The notes under the pieces are model-generated. The model searched no databases. It was not told where the DNA came from and worked only from the letters and a program-made list of their open reading frames with translations. Shown here in pieces: positions 38,670 through 47,673 of a stretch of 64,000 nt of DNA (position 1 is its first letter; every line of letters begins with the position of its first letter). Position numbers and translations under genes: made by a program. This DNA is from Lysobacteraceae bacterium NML91-0213 (GTDB lineage Bacteria > Pseudomonadota > Gammaproteobacteria > Xanthomonadales > Xanthomonadaceae), in the NCBI GenBank assembly GCA_002798175.1, contig NWQL01000005.1, positions 36,538 to 100,537 of the forward strand, read 5' to 3'.

Positions 38670-39395
38670 TCAGCCCAGCGCGCGCGCGAGCGCCGCATCC
38701 ACCCGTGCCTGCAGCGCGTTGAACAGCATGGCCGACGCGGCGCACGCCAGCGCCGCCTGCAGCCACAGCCACGCGTGCGCCCAGCGCGGCAGCGGCGCGT
38801 GCGCGGCGGCCACCACCCGCAGGCCGGCGATCCGGTCATGCAGCGCCTGGTGGCGTGGCGGCGGTGCCGCCATCAGGTGGCCGAGGTTGAGGCTCAGCCA
38901 CGACAGCAGGCCGCTGGCCTGGCGCAGCGCGTGGCGTGCGCAACCGGCCGGCGGCGCGCCGTGGGCTTCGACCACCCGCAGTCCGAGTGCGCGCTTGCCG
39001 GGGGTTGCCGCAAGCCGGCATTCGAACGCGCTGGCGTAGAGCCAGAACAGCAGCGCGAACGCGGCGAGCGGCCGCAGCAGCACGCTTCCCAGGGCTGACG
39101 CCAGCTGGCTGGCGGCGACGCCGATTGCGGGATCGGCGAGCAGCCCGGCCGGCGCCGGAAGCCCGGGCAAAGCCGCGAGCAGGGGCTCAAGCACTGCATC
39201 CAGCAGGACCGCGAGCGCGGCATCCAGCGCGCCCAGCCGCGCGCCAGATGACGCGGCGACCAGCGCCAGCACCAGCATGGCCACCAGCGCAGCATCCAGC
39301 GACCAGGCCACCCAGCGATGCAGCAGCGGTGCCGGTTGCATCCGCAGTGCATCTGCGGGACGCGGCGTGGATCTGCGTCGCCGCACCGAGGTCAC
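38670..39395 (-). CDS. RDD-family membrane protein
   Basis: A 241-residue membrane protein with the RDD layout: RWVAWSLDAALVAML in the first helix, FWLYASAFECRLAATPGKRALGLRVV in the second conserved block, and LHDRIAGLRVV later. Family members have been linked to ion or small-molecule transport, without a general function. The GTG at 39395 is preferred because it overlaps the tatC stop (GTGA) and has GGGGAA upstream; an ATG at 39341 would remove 18 residues. It is the last gene of the tat operon. Confidence 0.7.
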   Translation of the reverse strand: MTSVRRRRSTPRPADALRMQPAPLLHRWVAWSLDAALVAMLVLALVAASSGARLGALDAALAVLLDAVLEPLLAALPGLPAPAGLLADPAIGVAASQLASALGSVLLRPLAAFALLFWLYASAFECRLAATPGKRALGLRVVEAHGAPPAGCARHALRQASGLLSWLSLNLGHLMAAPPPRHQALHDRIAGLRVVAAAHAPLPRWAHAWLWLQAALACAASAMLFNALQARVDAALARALG

Positions 39396-40147
39396 GGTTC
39401 CCCGGCGGCGCGCCCGTCGGCCGGCACCAGCATCCGCGCCGCGATCAGCCCGGCCTCGTACAGCAGGCACATCGGGATCGCCAGCATGAGCTGCGACACC
39501 ACGTCCGGCGGAGTGACCACGGCGGCGATCACGAACACGCCCACGATCGCGTAACCACGCGATTCGCGCAGCTGGTTGGGCGTCACCCAGCCCATCAGCA
39601 CCAGGATCACCATCGCCACCGGCAGCTCGAAGCTGAGGCCGAAGGCGAGGAAGATCACCAGCACGAAGTTCAGGTAGGCGTGGATGTCGGTCATCATCGC
39701 GACGCCATCGGGCGTGACCGCGGTGAGGAAGCCGAACACCACCGGCAGCACCAGGAAGAACGCGAACGCGCAGCCGGCGTAGAACAGCAGCAGCGCCGAG
39801 GCCAGCAGCGGCATCGCCAGGCGCTTCTCGCGCCGGTACAGGCCCGGCGCGACGAACGCCCACAGCTGGTACAGCAGCCACGGCATGGTGGTGATCAGGG
39901 CGACGAAAAACGCGAGTTTCAGCGGCGCGAAGAACGGCGAGGCGACTTCGACCGCGATCAGGGTCGAGCCCTCCGGCAGCTTGTCGAGCAGCGGCTGCGC
40001 CAGCCACGCATACAGGCGATTGGCGAAGGGCAGCAGGCCGACGAACACCAGCATCAGGCCGGCGATCGCACGCAGCAGCCGCGAGCGCAACTCGATCAGA
40101 TGATCGAGCAGGCTGGCGTCGACCGAGGACTCAGCGTCGTTCGCCAT
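39392..40147 (-). CDS. tatC: Twin-arginine translocase subunit TatC
   Basis: A 251-residue six-helix protein, the receptor for folded Tat substrates. It has SLLDHLIELRSRLLRA near the N-terminus, the FVAPGLYRREKR loop, the FLVLPVVFGF and FGLSFELPV helices, and VVTPPDVVSQ in the last loop. The ATG at 40147 overlaps the tatB stop by 17 bases. Gene order tatA-tatB-tatC on the minus strand is standard. Confidence 0.95.
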   Translation of the reverse strand: MANDAESSVDASLLDHLIELRSRLLRAIAGLMLVFVGLLPFANRLYAWLAQPLLDKLPEGSTLIAVEVASPFFAPLKLAFFVALITTMPWLLYQLWAFVAPGLYRREKRLAMPLLASALLLFYAGCAFAFFLVLPVVFGFLTAVTPDGVAMMTDIHAYLNFVLVIFLAFGLSFELPVAMVILVLMGWVTPNQLRESRGYAIVGVFVIAAVVTPPDVVSQLMLAIPMCLLYEAGLIAARMLVPADGRAAGEP

Positions 40148-40577
40148 CGGGTCCGGTTGCTTCGTCGGGGCGTGCGGAAGGCACGGCGGAGGTGCTATCC
40201 GCATCGTCGGCAATCGCTGCCGCCGCGTTGGCCCTGGCGCCGGTCGCGTCGGGCATGCCGGTGGCGCCGGATGGCGCGGTTCCGGTGGTGGTCACCCCGT
40301 CACGCAGCTGCTGCGCCTCGCGTCGCACCGCTGCTTCTGCACCGCGCATGTCGCGATCGGCCTCGCGCATCGCGCTGCGTGCCTGGTCGAGGTTGCGCTT
40401 GAGTTCCTCGGCGGCCAGCTCGCGCTCGAACTCGGCGCGCACCGACTGCCACTGCCCACGCGCGCGTCGCACCCACAGGCCGGTGAAACGCGCGGCACGC
40501 GGAAGCCGCTCCGGCCCCAGGACCACCAGGGCCACGACGGCGATCACCAGGAGTTCGGCAAAGCTGAGGTCGAACAT
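40131..40577 (-). CDS. tatB: Twin-arginine translocase subunit TatB
   Basis: A 148-residue single-span protein with the typical MFDLSFAELLVIAVVALVVLG start, an amphipathic helix (ERLPRAARFTGLWVRR) and an Ala/Asp-rich flexible tail. It binds TatC and the twin-arginine signal. It sits between tatA and tatC in the operon and overlaps tatC. Confidence 0.94.
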   Translation of the reverse strand: MFDLSFAELLVIAVVALVVLGPERLPRAARFTGLWVRRARGQWQSVRAEFERELAAEELKRNLDQARSAMREADRDMRGAEAAVRREAQQLRDGVTTTGTAPSGATGMPDATGARANAAAAIADDADSTSAVPSARPDEATGPDGERR

Positions 40578-40597
40578 GGGGCGGCGCTACGCGCAGG

Positions 40598-40825
40598 TCA
40601 GCGTGTGGCGTCGTCCCGGTCGCGCTTGCGGTCGCCGTCGGCGACGGTTTCCGTGCGGCGCTGCTCGATCTGCGAAGGCGGCGCATCCTCGTCGCGCATG
40701 CCCTGCTTGAAGCCCTTGATGGCTTCGCCGAGATCGCGGCCGGCGCCGCGCAGCTTTTTGGTGCCGAACACCAGCAGCACGACCAGGGCCACGATGATCC
40801 AGTGCCAGATGCTGAAACTACCCAT
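40598..40825 (-). CDS. tatA: Twin-arginine translocase subunit TatA
   Basis: A 75-residue pore-forming subunit: short N-terminal helix ([18 protein letters not shown]), hinge and amphipathic helix ([19 protein letters not shown]), then a charged tail. First gene of the tat operon. A TATCCT sequence on the minus strand (40857-40862) is a possible -10. Confidence 0.95.
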   Translation of the reverse strand: MGSFSIWHWIIVALVVLLVFGTKKLRGAGRDLGEAIKGFKQGMRDEDAPPSQIEQRRTETVADGDRKRDRDDATR

Positions 40826-40915
40826 GACGCGCCTGCCTGATACGTACCGGGCTGCAGGATAGCGCAGCCTTCGCGCGGCTGCGCTGTGGCGGACGCGCGG
40901 ACGCGTCCAGCGGAC

Positions 40916-41812
40916 CTACCAGGTGCCGTCGAGCGGCTCGGCGCGGATTTCGCTCTCGCCGACCGGCTCGAATGCCGACGGCGCCGGCTCGCTGGAGGCC
41001 GGGCGCAGCGGCTGCGGTTGGGCCTGCGTGGTGGTGTCCTCGACGACAGGCGCCGGCGCCGGGGCACGCTGCGATGCGACCCGCCCCGCGCCCTCGGTGC
41101 CGCGGTTGGCGCGCGCGATCGCGGTGGCCTCCTCGAGGCGGTCGCGGAAATCCACCACCGGGCCGGCGGCGCGTGCCGGGGTGCGGTTCTCGAAGATCAT
41201 CCGCGGCGTGGTGCCACCGCCGTAGACGGCCTGGTTGGCCTCGTCGTCGATGCTCAGCACCGCGCCATCCAGGGCGACGCCGGCAAACAGCCCGCGTGCG
41301 CGCGACCACGACCAGATCTCGGCCTTGAGCTGGCCGTCGGTGGCGGTGGCGGCATTGCGGCCCATCGGGCCGGCGGCGACGCCGGCATCGGCGCCCAGGG
41401 TGATCTTGCCGTTGACGATGCTGTCGAGGCTGCGGTCGTTGCGGAACACCAGCACCACGTCGGCCGACTGCACGCCGGCCTGGAAGCCGATGCTGCCGCC
41501 GGTCAGGGTGACGAAGGCCGGCTGCGACCAGGTGCCATCGGGCGACTTCACCGCCATCACGCCGTGGCCGCGACGACCGCCGATCACCAGCCCGGCCTTG
41601 ATGGTGTCGGGCACCACCACGATGGCGCGCGCCTCGTCGAGCAGCTTGTCGGGAATCGCGTTTTCCGGGATCGCCTGCACCTCGGTCAGCACGCGCACCG
41701 CGTTGAGCGCGCGCTCGTCCTCGCGGGGGCCGGCATGGGCGGCCGTGGTCGCCAGCGACAGCGCGAGGGTGGCGGCGAGCAGCAGGCGGACGGGACGACG
41801 GGACTGGATCAT
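40916..41812 (-). CDS. SYLF/Ysc84-domain lipid-binding-like secreted protein
   Basis: A 298-residue protein with a signal peptide (LLLAATLALSLATTAAHA) and a SYLF domain: IVVVPDTIKAGLVIGGRRGHGVM, FVTLTGGSIGFQAGVQSADVVLVF and LGADAGVAAGPMGR are hallmarks. A Pro/Ala/Gln-rich tail (about 230-298) follows. SYLF domains bind phosphoinositides in eukaryotes; the bacterial role is unclear. The ATG at 41812 follows CCGGAG. It is divergent from hemH across 206 bases. Confidence 0.8.
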   Translation of the reverse strand: MIQSRRPVRLLLAATLALSLATTAAHAGPREDERALNAVRVLTEVQAIPENAIPDKLLDEARAIVVVPDTIKAGLVIGGRRGHGVMAVKSPDGTWSQPAFVTLTGGSIGFQAGVQSADVVLVFRNDRSLDSIVNGKITLGADAGVAAGPMGRNAATATDGQLKAEIWSWSRARGLFAGVALDGAVLSIDDEANQAVYGGGTTPRMIFENRTPARAAGPVVDFRDRLEEATAIARANRGTEGAGRVASQRAPAPAPVVEDTTTQAQPQPLRPASSEPAPSAFEPVGESEIRAEPLDGTW

Positions 41813-42018
41813 CGGGGGCTCCGGAAGCGATGGCGGCGGCGCATGGGGCCGCGACACGTGAAGGTAGGATCGCAGAAATGAATCCGGTCTGAGGATTCCG
41901 CGCCCGGTCCGGCGATCGGCGCGGAAGATCGAAGCGATCGGCGGGGGTGCCGCGATCCGTCCGCGGCAGCGGTGCGATCCGCGGCTGGAACATCGCGGGC
42001 GGGTGAAGCTGTCATCCT

Positions 42019-43032
42019 ATGCGCATGTCGCAGCCAAGCTCCGCGTCCGCCACGACGCCCCCGCCTTCCCGCGCCCACGACGCGGTCCTGCTGGTCAATC
42101 TCGGCACGCCCGAGGCGCCCACGCCCGACGCCGTGCGCCGCTACCTGCTCGAGTTCCTGTCCGATCGCCGGGTGGTCTCGCTGCCGCCGCTGCTCTGGCA
42201 GCCGATCCTGCGCGGCGCGGTGCTGCCGCTGCGCTGCAAGCGCGTCGCCGCGCTGTACGCCGACATCTGGATGGAAGGCGGCTCGCCGTTGCTGGTCCAC
42301 ACGCGCGGCCTCGCCGAGCGGGTCGCCGAACGCCTGCCCGGCATCCGCGTGGCGCATGCGATGCGCTACGGCACGCCGTCGCTGGTGCGCGAACTCGAAC
42401 GCCTGCGGGACGAGGGTGCGCGCCGGGTGCTGGTGCTGCCGCTGTATCCGCAGTACTCCACCACCACCACGGCCTCGGTGGACGACGTCGCCCGCCGTGC
42501 CGCGTTGCCGGTGCACGTGGTGCAGGACTACCACCTCGACCCCGGCTGGGTGGAAGCGGTCGCGGCATCGATCCGTGCGGCCTGGCAGGTGCAGCCGCGC
42601 GGCGAGAAGCTGCTGTTCTCCTTCCACGGCATTCCGCAGCGGGTGGTGGATGCGGGCGACCCCTACGAGCTGCAGTGCCGGGCCAGCACCGTGGCCATCG
42701 CGCGCGCGCTGGGCCTGCCCGACGACGGCATCCTGCTGACCTTCCAGTCACGCTTCGGCCGCGAGAAGTGGCTGCAGCCCTACACCGACGCCACCATGCG
42801 CGCGCTGGGCGAGAGCGGGGTCAAGCGCATCGACGTGGTCTGCCCCGGCTTCGCGGTGGACTGCCTGGAAACGCTGGAGGAGATCGCGCAGCAGAACGCC
42901 GAACTGTTCCGCGAGCATGGCGGCGAGACCCTGCGCTACATCCCCTGCCTCAATGCCGATCCGGGCCACGCCGACGCGCTTGCCGCGCTGGTGGCGCGCG
43001 AGCTCGACGGCTGGACGCCGGCCGCGCGCTGA
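42019..43032 (+). CDS. hemH: Ferrochelatase
   Basis: Inserts ferrous iron into protoporphyrin IX in the last step of haem synthesis. The 337-residue protein has VLLVNLGTPEAP, MRYGTPSL, LPLYPQYSTTTTASV and the catalytic-site SFHGIPQR and LTFQSRFGREKWLQPYT blocks. The ATG at 42019 or 42025 could both serve. The TGA overlaps the next start (TGATG), so a hydrolase is translated with it. Confidence 0.96.
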   Translation: MRMSQPSSASATTPPPSRAHDAVLLVNLGTPEAPTPDAVRRYLLEFLSDRRVVSLPPLLWQPILRGAVLPLRCKRVAALYADIWMEGGSPLLVHTRGLAERVAERLPGIRVAHAMRYGTPSLVRELERLRDEGARRVLVLPLYPQYSTTTTASVDDVARRAALPVHVVQDYHLDPGWVEAVAASIRAAWQVQPRGEKLLFSFHGIPQRVVDAGDPYELQCRASTVAIARALGLPDDGILLTFQSRFGREKWLQPYTDATMRALGESGVKRIDVVCPGFAVDCLETLEEIAQQNAELFREHGGETLRYIPCLNADPGHADALAALVARELDGWTPAAR

Positions 43033-43871
43033 TGCGGGAGTTCGAACTGCGGATCGCCGCCGGCCGCATCCGTGGCCTGCGCAATGGCGGCAACGGGCCG
43101 AAGGTGCTGGCCCTGCATGGCTGGCTCGACAACGCGGCGAGCTTCGTGCCGCTGGCGCCGTACCTGGAGGGCATCGACCTGGTCGCGGTGGACCTGCCCG
43201 GCCACGGGCGCAGCGACCACCTGCCGCCGGGCGTGGAGTACACATTCCCCGGTGCGCTGCACAACGTGCTCGACATCGCCGATGCGCTGGGCTGGGAGCG
43301 TTTCGCGCTGCTCGGCCATTCGATGGGCGCGGGCATCGCCAGCCTGGTGGCGGCGGGCTGCCCGCAGCGGGTGGAGCGGCTGGTGGCGATCGAGGCACTC
43401 GGCGCATTGCCGGAATCCGCCGGGCGCACCACCGCGCGGCTGCGCGAATCGGTGTCGGCCACACGCGCGCTGCGCGGCAAGGCACTGCGCGTGTTCGTCG
43501 ATCCGCAGCCGGCGGTGCGTGCGCGCATGCACGCCAATGCACTGTCGGAGCCGGTCGCGCGCCTGCTGGTCGAACGTGGCCTCGCCAGTGTCGAGGGTGG
43601 CCACACCTGGAGCAGCGACCCGCGCCTCACGGTGCCGACGATGGTGCGCATGACCGACGCCCAGGTGGACGATCTGGTCGCCGGCATCCAGTGCCCGACC
43701 CGGGTGATCTACGCCGATCCGCCGCAGCCCTACCTGCCCGAGCCCGACCGCAGCCGCCGTGCGCGGCTGCTGCCGCAGGGGGATCTGGTCGTGCTGCCCG
43801 GCGGGCACCACCTGCACATGGAAACTCCTCGGGCGGTGGCGGGAGCCATCGGGCGGTTCTTCCACGGGTGA
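43032..43871 (+). CDS. Alpha/beta hydrolase
   Basis: A 279-residue alpha/beta-hydrolase with an oxyanion HGWLDN near residues 29-34, the DLPGHGRS loop, the nucleophile GHSMGAG (Ser97) and a C-terminal histidine cluster (GGHHLHMETP). It overlaps the hemH stop by one base (TGATG), suggesting coupled translation. The substrate is unknown; a link to haem metabolism is only positional. Confidence 0.82.
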   Translation: MREFELRIAAGRIRGLRNGGNGPKVLALHGWLDNAASFVPLAPYLEGIDLVAVDLPGHGRSDHLPPGVEYTFPGALHNVLDIADALGWERFALLGHSMGAGIASLVAAGCPQRVERLVAIEALGALPESAGRTTARLRESVSATRALRGKALRVFVDPQPAVRARMHANALSEPVARLLVERGLASVEGGHTWSSDPRLTVPTMVRMTDAQVDDLVAGIQCPTRVIYADPPQPYLPEPDRSRRARLLPQGDLVVLPGGHHLHMETPRAVAGAIGRFFHG

Positions 43872-43902
43872 GACCGGGCGGCCGACGCCGCCGGCGGCAT
43901 GC

Positions 43903-44352
43903 CTACCGCGCCACCACGCGCATGTCCTCGCGCAGCTGCAGTTGCAGTTGCACCGTGTCCGCTGCCACAGGGCGCAGCCACAGCACCGCGGCGCGCGGGC
44001 CCTTCTCGAACGACAGCATCGCCCCGTCCGGCGCACGTTGCAGCGCCAGTGTCTGCCGCCAGCCGAGGCCGTGCATGCCGGCTCGGGCATCGGCGAACAG
44101 CGTCGCCATGTCGCCACGGGCCTGCACCCCGACCACGCGCGTGCCATCGACCTCCATCACGCTGCGCACGTCGTAGCCCGGCGGCAGGTAGAGGTCGGCG
44201 GGGAAATCGTCGGGCAGCGACAACGGCTGCGGTGTGGGCGCGGCCCGCGTGGTGGCAACGGGGAGGGGCGCGGTCCCTGCGCTGTCCAGGGTTCGCTGGC
44301 AGCCGGATGCGGCCAGGCAGAGGCTGAGCAGGACGACGCAGCTGCGGTGCAT
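43903..44352 (-). CDS. Small lipoprotein of unknown function
   Basis: A 149-residue protein with a lipoprotein signal (SLCLAASGC, Cys near 18), a Pro/Thr-rich linker and a globular C-terminal part (LPPGYDVRSVMEVDGTRVVG to RPVAADTVQLQLQLRED). No family is recognised. It is transcribed convergently to the hydrolase gene and downstream of the YgjP-like gene. Confidence 0.6.
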   Translation of the reverse strand: MHRSCVVLLSLCLAASGCQRTLDSAGTAPLPVATTRAAPTPQPLSLPDDFPADLYLPPGYDVRSVMEVDGTRVVGVQARGDMATLFADARAGMHGLGWRQTLALQRAPDGAMLSFEKGPRAAVLWLRPVAADTVQLQLQLREDMRVVAR

Positions 44353-44397
44353 GGCGTGCTCCGGGAGTGCCTGCCTCCCAGAACGCCGTGGCCGCGC

Positions 44398-45186
44398 TCA
44401 GCCGGCCAGCAGCAGGTGCAGCGCGGTCTTGAGCCGGCGACCCTGCGCGTGGAAGTAGTCGCGCTCCTCGCGCCACGCGGGAAAGCGCGCTTCCACCTGC
44501 TGCCAGAACGCCTTCGAATGATCGGCGTGGATCAGATGGCAGAGCTCGTGCACCAGCACGTACTCGAATGCCCGTGGCCGGCCGAGCACCAGCGCGAGGT
44601 CCAGCGCGAGCACGCCGTTGGGTGCCAGCGAGCCCCACTGCGACGACATCGGGCGGATGCGGATGCGCGCCGGCGCCGTTGGCAGGCCGGGCAGGTAACG
44701 CGGCAGCCAGCGGCCGACGTCGGCGCGCGCCTCGGTTTCGTAGAAGTCGCGCAGCGCGCGCCGCAGGGTGGCCGCGGTGGCACGCGCCGGCACGCTGAAG
44801 CGCAGCACGTCGCCATCGGCGTCGATGCGCGCATAGCGGCCCTCGCACCAGGCCAGCGCATGCATCGTGCCGCGCAGCGGCAGGTGGGTGCTGGCATATG
44901 CCGCCAACGGTTCGACGCCGTCGCCACGCTGGGCATCGAGCTGCGCCACCAGCCAGGCGCGGTGTTCGTTGAGGAAGCGCTCGCCGGCAAGATCACTGGC
45001 GGCCGGCGGCAGGGTCAGGCGCGCGCCGCGTTCGGCCACCGACAGGCGCATGCGCTTGGCACGCGGATCGCGCACGCGCAGCACCTCGATCACCCGCCCG
45101 TCGTCGCAGGCGAGGGGGATCGTGTCGCGCTGCACCGGCGTGCGCGCGAGGCGGGGTCCGAGCAGACGGCGCAGGGACGGGGACAT
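44398..45186 (-). CDS. YgjP-like (DUF45) zinc metallopeptidase
   Basis: A 262-residue protein of the YgjP/WLM-type metallopeptidase family. It has LSVAERGARLTLPP, SQWGSLAPNGVLALDLALV and the zinc motif HELCH (His213, Glu214, His217) followed by HADHSKAFW. Members are soluble and poorly characterised, some linked to DNA-protein crosslink repair in eukaryotes. It lies close upstream of the small lipoprotein gene and downstream of rdgC on the same strand. Confidence 0.85.
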   Translation of the reverse strand: MSPSLRRLLGPRLARTPVQRDTIPLACDDGRVIEVLRVRDPRAKRMRLSVAERGARLTLPPAASDLAGERFLNEHRAWLVAQLDAQRGDGVEPLAAYASTHLPLRGTMHALAWCEGRYARIDADGDVLRFSVPARATAATLRRALRDFYETEARADVGRWLPRYLPGLPTAPARIRIRPMSSQWGSLAPNGVLALDLALVLGRPRAFEYVLVHELCHLIHADHSKAFWQQVEARFPAWREERDYFHAQGRRLKTALHLLLAG

Positions 45187-45232
45187 GGAATCTTCCAGCA
45201 GGCGGCGCGCGGAGGCGTCGTCGGCGATGGCG

Positions 45233-46138
45233 TCAGGCCTCGGCGCGGCTGAACTTCAGCGCGGGCTCGAGCACGGCGAACAGACGGCGGAATTCTCCGC
45301 TCATCAGCGCGAAGCGTGCGTCCAGTTCGGCCGCGATGTCATCGGCTTCGGTGTGCTCGAGCTGGTCGACGGCACCGTCGAGCAGCTTGAACTTGCGCAC
45401 CACCAGGTCGTCGCCGAGCACGAACGACACATGGTCGTCGAGCACCAGCGCGAGCTTCGTCACCTGCTTGCCGGACTCGAGATGGCGGGCGATTTCGTCG
45501 GAGCTGAGGTCCTGGCGCTGGCACTTCACGATCGCGCCGTTGTCGGCGGGATCCTTGAGTTCGCATTCCTCGCCCAGCGACAGGCCATCGGGCAGCGCCT
45601 CGCCGGCGATCCAGCCGGTCAGCACCGAACGCGGCGCGATCTCGGCATTGAGCGGCAATGCCGGGAAGCTGCCGAGCGCGCGGCGGATCTCCGAGACGAC
45701 GTTCTCGCCGGTCTTGCGGCTCGAGGTGTCGACCGCGCACACGCCGAGCTTGAGATCGACCAGGGCGTCGGTGCGCGACGGCTTCACGAACGCACGCGGC
45801 AGCAGTTCATGGACGAGGTCGTCCTTGAGCTGCTTGCGGCGGCGGCCGCCGGGCTTGCGGCCCTCGCGTGCTTCGATCTCCTCGATCTTCTGCGCGAGCA
45901 TGTCGTTGACCACGGCACCGGGCAGAAGGCGGTCCTCGCCGCCCACGGTCAGCCACAGCGCATCGTCGCGGCGGTGCAGCAGCGCTTCGGCGTCGCGGCC
46001 GAACGGCGGCACGAAGCCGCGGGTGGAAAGCTCGAGCGGGCCGACCGGGCGCAGCGCGGCCTCGGTCAGGCCGGCATCAAGCGTGCCGATGTCGAGCGAG
46101 ACCGGAAAGCGGAACAGGGTGATATTGCGGAAGAACAT
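45233..46138 (-). CDS. rdgC: Recombination-associated protein RdgC
   Basis: A 301-residue DNA-binding ring protein that modulates RecA. It begins with the diagnostic MFFRNITLFRFP and contains GFVPPFGRDAEALLHRRDDALWL and DEIARHLESGKQVTKLALVL, and has the family's normal length. It stands between ttcA and the YgjP-like gene on the minus strand. Confidence 0.96.
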   Translation of the reverse strand: MFFRNITLFRFPVSLDIGTLDAGLTEAALRPVGPLELSTRGFVPPFGRDAEALLHRRDDALWLTVGGEDRLLPGAVVNDMLAQKIEEIEAREGRKPGGRRRKQLKDDLVHELLPRAFVKPSRTDALVDLKLGVCAVDTSSRKTGENVVSEIRRALGSFPALPLNAEIAPRSVLTGWIAGEALPDGLSLGEECELKDPADNGAIVKCQRQDLSSDEIARHLESGKQVTKLALVLDDHVSFVLGDDLVVRKFKLLDGAVDQLEHTEADDIAAELDARFALMSGEFRRLFAVLEPALKFSRAEA

Positions 46139-46248
46139 CGGGAGGCGTTACCGGAAGAAGGAAAGGGCGGTTCCGCGCGCGGCGAGCGGCGACGGAGCGG
46201 GGACCCGCGGACACGTCCGCGGACGGGAAATACGCATGGCCACCGCGG

Positions 46249-47163
46249 TCAGGCGCCGTCGTCGGCGTCGTCCGCGGGCCCGGAGTCGGCAAGCCATGCA
46301 CGGGCGTCGGCCGGCGCGTCGCGTCCTGCGCCGCCAAGTGAGAGGAAGTCGAACAGCGAAGGGTCCGCCAGCTGCGACGGGCGGATGTCCCCCAGCGCGC
46401 GTGCAATGGTTTCGATGCGACCGGGGAAGTCGCGTTCCCACCCGCACATCATTTTCTGCACCTGCTTGCGCTGCAGGTTCTCCTGCGAGCCGCACAGGTT
46501 GCAGGGGATGATCGGGAACGCCTTCGCCTGCGCGTAGGCGGCGATGTCGTCCTCGCGCACGTAGGCCAGCGGTCGGATCACCACGTGGCGGCCGTCGTCG
46601 GACAACAGCTTCGGCGGCATGCCACTGAGTTTGGCGTGGAAGAACATGTTGAGGAAGAACGTGGCGACCATGTCGTCGCGATGGTGGCCCAGCGCGATCT
46701 TCGTGTAGCCGTGCTCGGCCGCATAGGTGTACAGCGCGCCGCGACGCAGCCGCGAGCACAGCGAGCACATCGTCTTGCCTTCCGGCACCACGCGGCTGAC
46801 CACCGAATAGGTGTCCTGCTCGATGATGTGGAAGTCCACGCCCAGAGAGCGCAGGTATTCGGAAAGCACGTGCTCCGGGAAGCCGGGCTGCTTCTGGTCG
46901 AGATTGACCGCCGTGAGCGAGAACGACACCGGCGCCTTCTTCTGCAGCTGCAGCAGCACGTCGAGCATGGTGTAGCTGTCCTTGCCGCCGGACAGGCACA
47001 CCATCACCCGGTCGCCGTCCTCGATCATGCCGAAGTCGGCGATCGCACGACCGACCTGGTGGCGCAGGCGCTTGGCCAGCCGGTTGGCTTCGTGGCGTTG
47101 CGCACGGGGATCGCGTTCGCGACGGCGCATGACCGGTTCGGGCAGGGGCAGGACGGTGCTCAT
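46249..47163 (-). CDS. ttcA: tRNA 2-thiocytidine(32) synthetase
   Basis: A 304-residue PP-loop enzyme that thiolates cytidine 32 of tRNA. It has the ATP-binding SGGKDSY (about 58-64), the cluster cysteines [10 protein letters not shown] and CNLCGSQ, and [17 protein letters not shown]. The ATG at 47163 has a TACACT-type -10 about 15 bases upstream. A Gly/Asp/Ala-rich tail extends the C-terminus slightly. Confidence 0.95.
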   Translation of the reverse strand: MSTVLPLPEPVMRRRERDPRAQRHEANRLAKRLRHQVGRAIADFGMIEDGDRVMVCLSGGKDSYTMLDVLLQLQKKAPVSFSLTAVNLDQKQPGFPEHVLSEYLRSLGVDFHIIEQDTYSVVSRVVPEGKTMCSLCSRLRRGALYTYAAEHGYTKIALGHHRDDMVATFFLNMFFHAKLSGMPPKLLSDDGRHVVIRPLAYVREDDIAAYAQAKAFPIIPCNLCGSQENLQRKQVQKMMCGWERDFPGRIETIARALGDIRPSQLADPSLFDFLSLGGAGRDAPADARAWLADSGPADDADDGA

Positions 47164-47379
47164 CAGGTCGCTAGTGTAGCGGCAGCCCGGCGGGCGCCGT
47201 GGCGACGCGCTGCCATCCGGACAGGTTGCGCAACGGTGGGCACGATGGGCAGCCACTGCGCGCCCTGGTCAAACTTTCGCCACAGGTGGGCCGTGACGCG
47301 TGGCGTGGCCCGGAGGGCACCACGCCGCATCGTTTCGGCAAAGTGGCCCTGACACCGGTGCTGGCCGTATGCTCGGCGC

Positions 47380-47583
47380 ATGGAGCCGCCGCCGCCCGAT
47401 CTGCCCGGCCGCCTGGCCACGTTGCGGCAGGAACACCGCGACCTCGACGTCGCGATCGCGCGCCTGCAGGCCGACATCGCCATGGACGAACTGGCGGTCA
47501 AGCGGATGAAGAAGCGCAAGCTGCAGCTCAAGGACTGCATCGCGCGGATGGAGTCGGCGCTGATTCCCGACGAGCCGGCCTGA
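47380..47583 (+). CDS. DUF465/YdcH-family small protein
   Basis: A 67-residue charged protein, mostly one coiled-coil-like helix, with RLATLRQEHRDLDVAIARL and LAVKRMKKRKLQLKDCIARME, the DUF465 pattern. The role is unknown. A TATGCT box at 47367-47372 ends only seven bases before the ATG, so the transcript may be leaderless. The 216 bases from 47164 to 47379 between it and ttcA hold divergent promoter sequence only. Confidence 0.8.
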   Translation: MEPPPPDLPGRLATLRQEHRDLDVAIARLQADIAMDELAVKRMKKRKLQLKDCIARMESALIPDEPA

Positions 47584-47587
47584 CGCG

Positions 47588-47616
47588 TTTACCGGGGTGG
47601 CGACCGGCCCTATGAT
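47588..47616 (+). promoter_or_regulatory. Sigma-70-type promoter for the repeat protein gene
   Basis: TTTACC (47588-47593) and TATGAT (47611-47616) are separated by 17 bases, a good -35/-10 pair. Transcription should start near 47623, giving a leader of about 50 bases with a GGGGGG Shine-Dalgarno-like run before the ATG at 47674. Confidence 0.6.
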
Positions 47617-47673
47617 CCGGGCCGGCATGCATGCCGCGGAGCGTCCGCCGGCACGTGCCTCGGGGGGATCCGC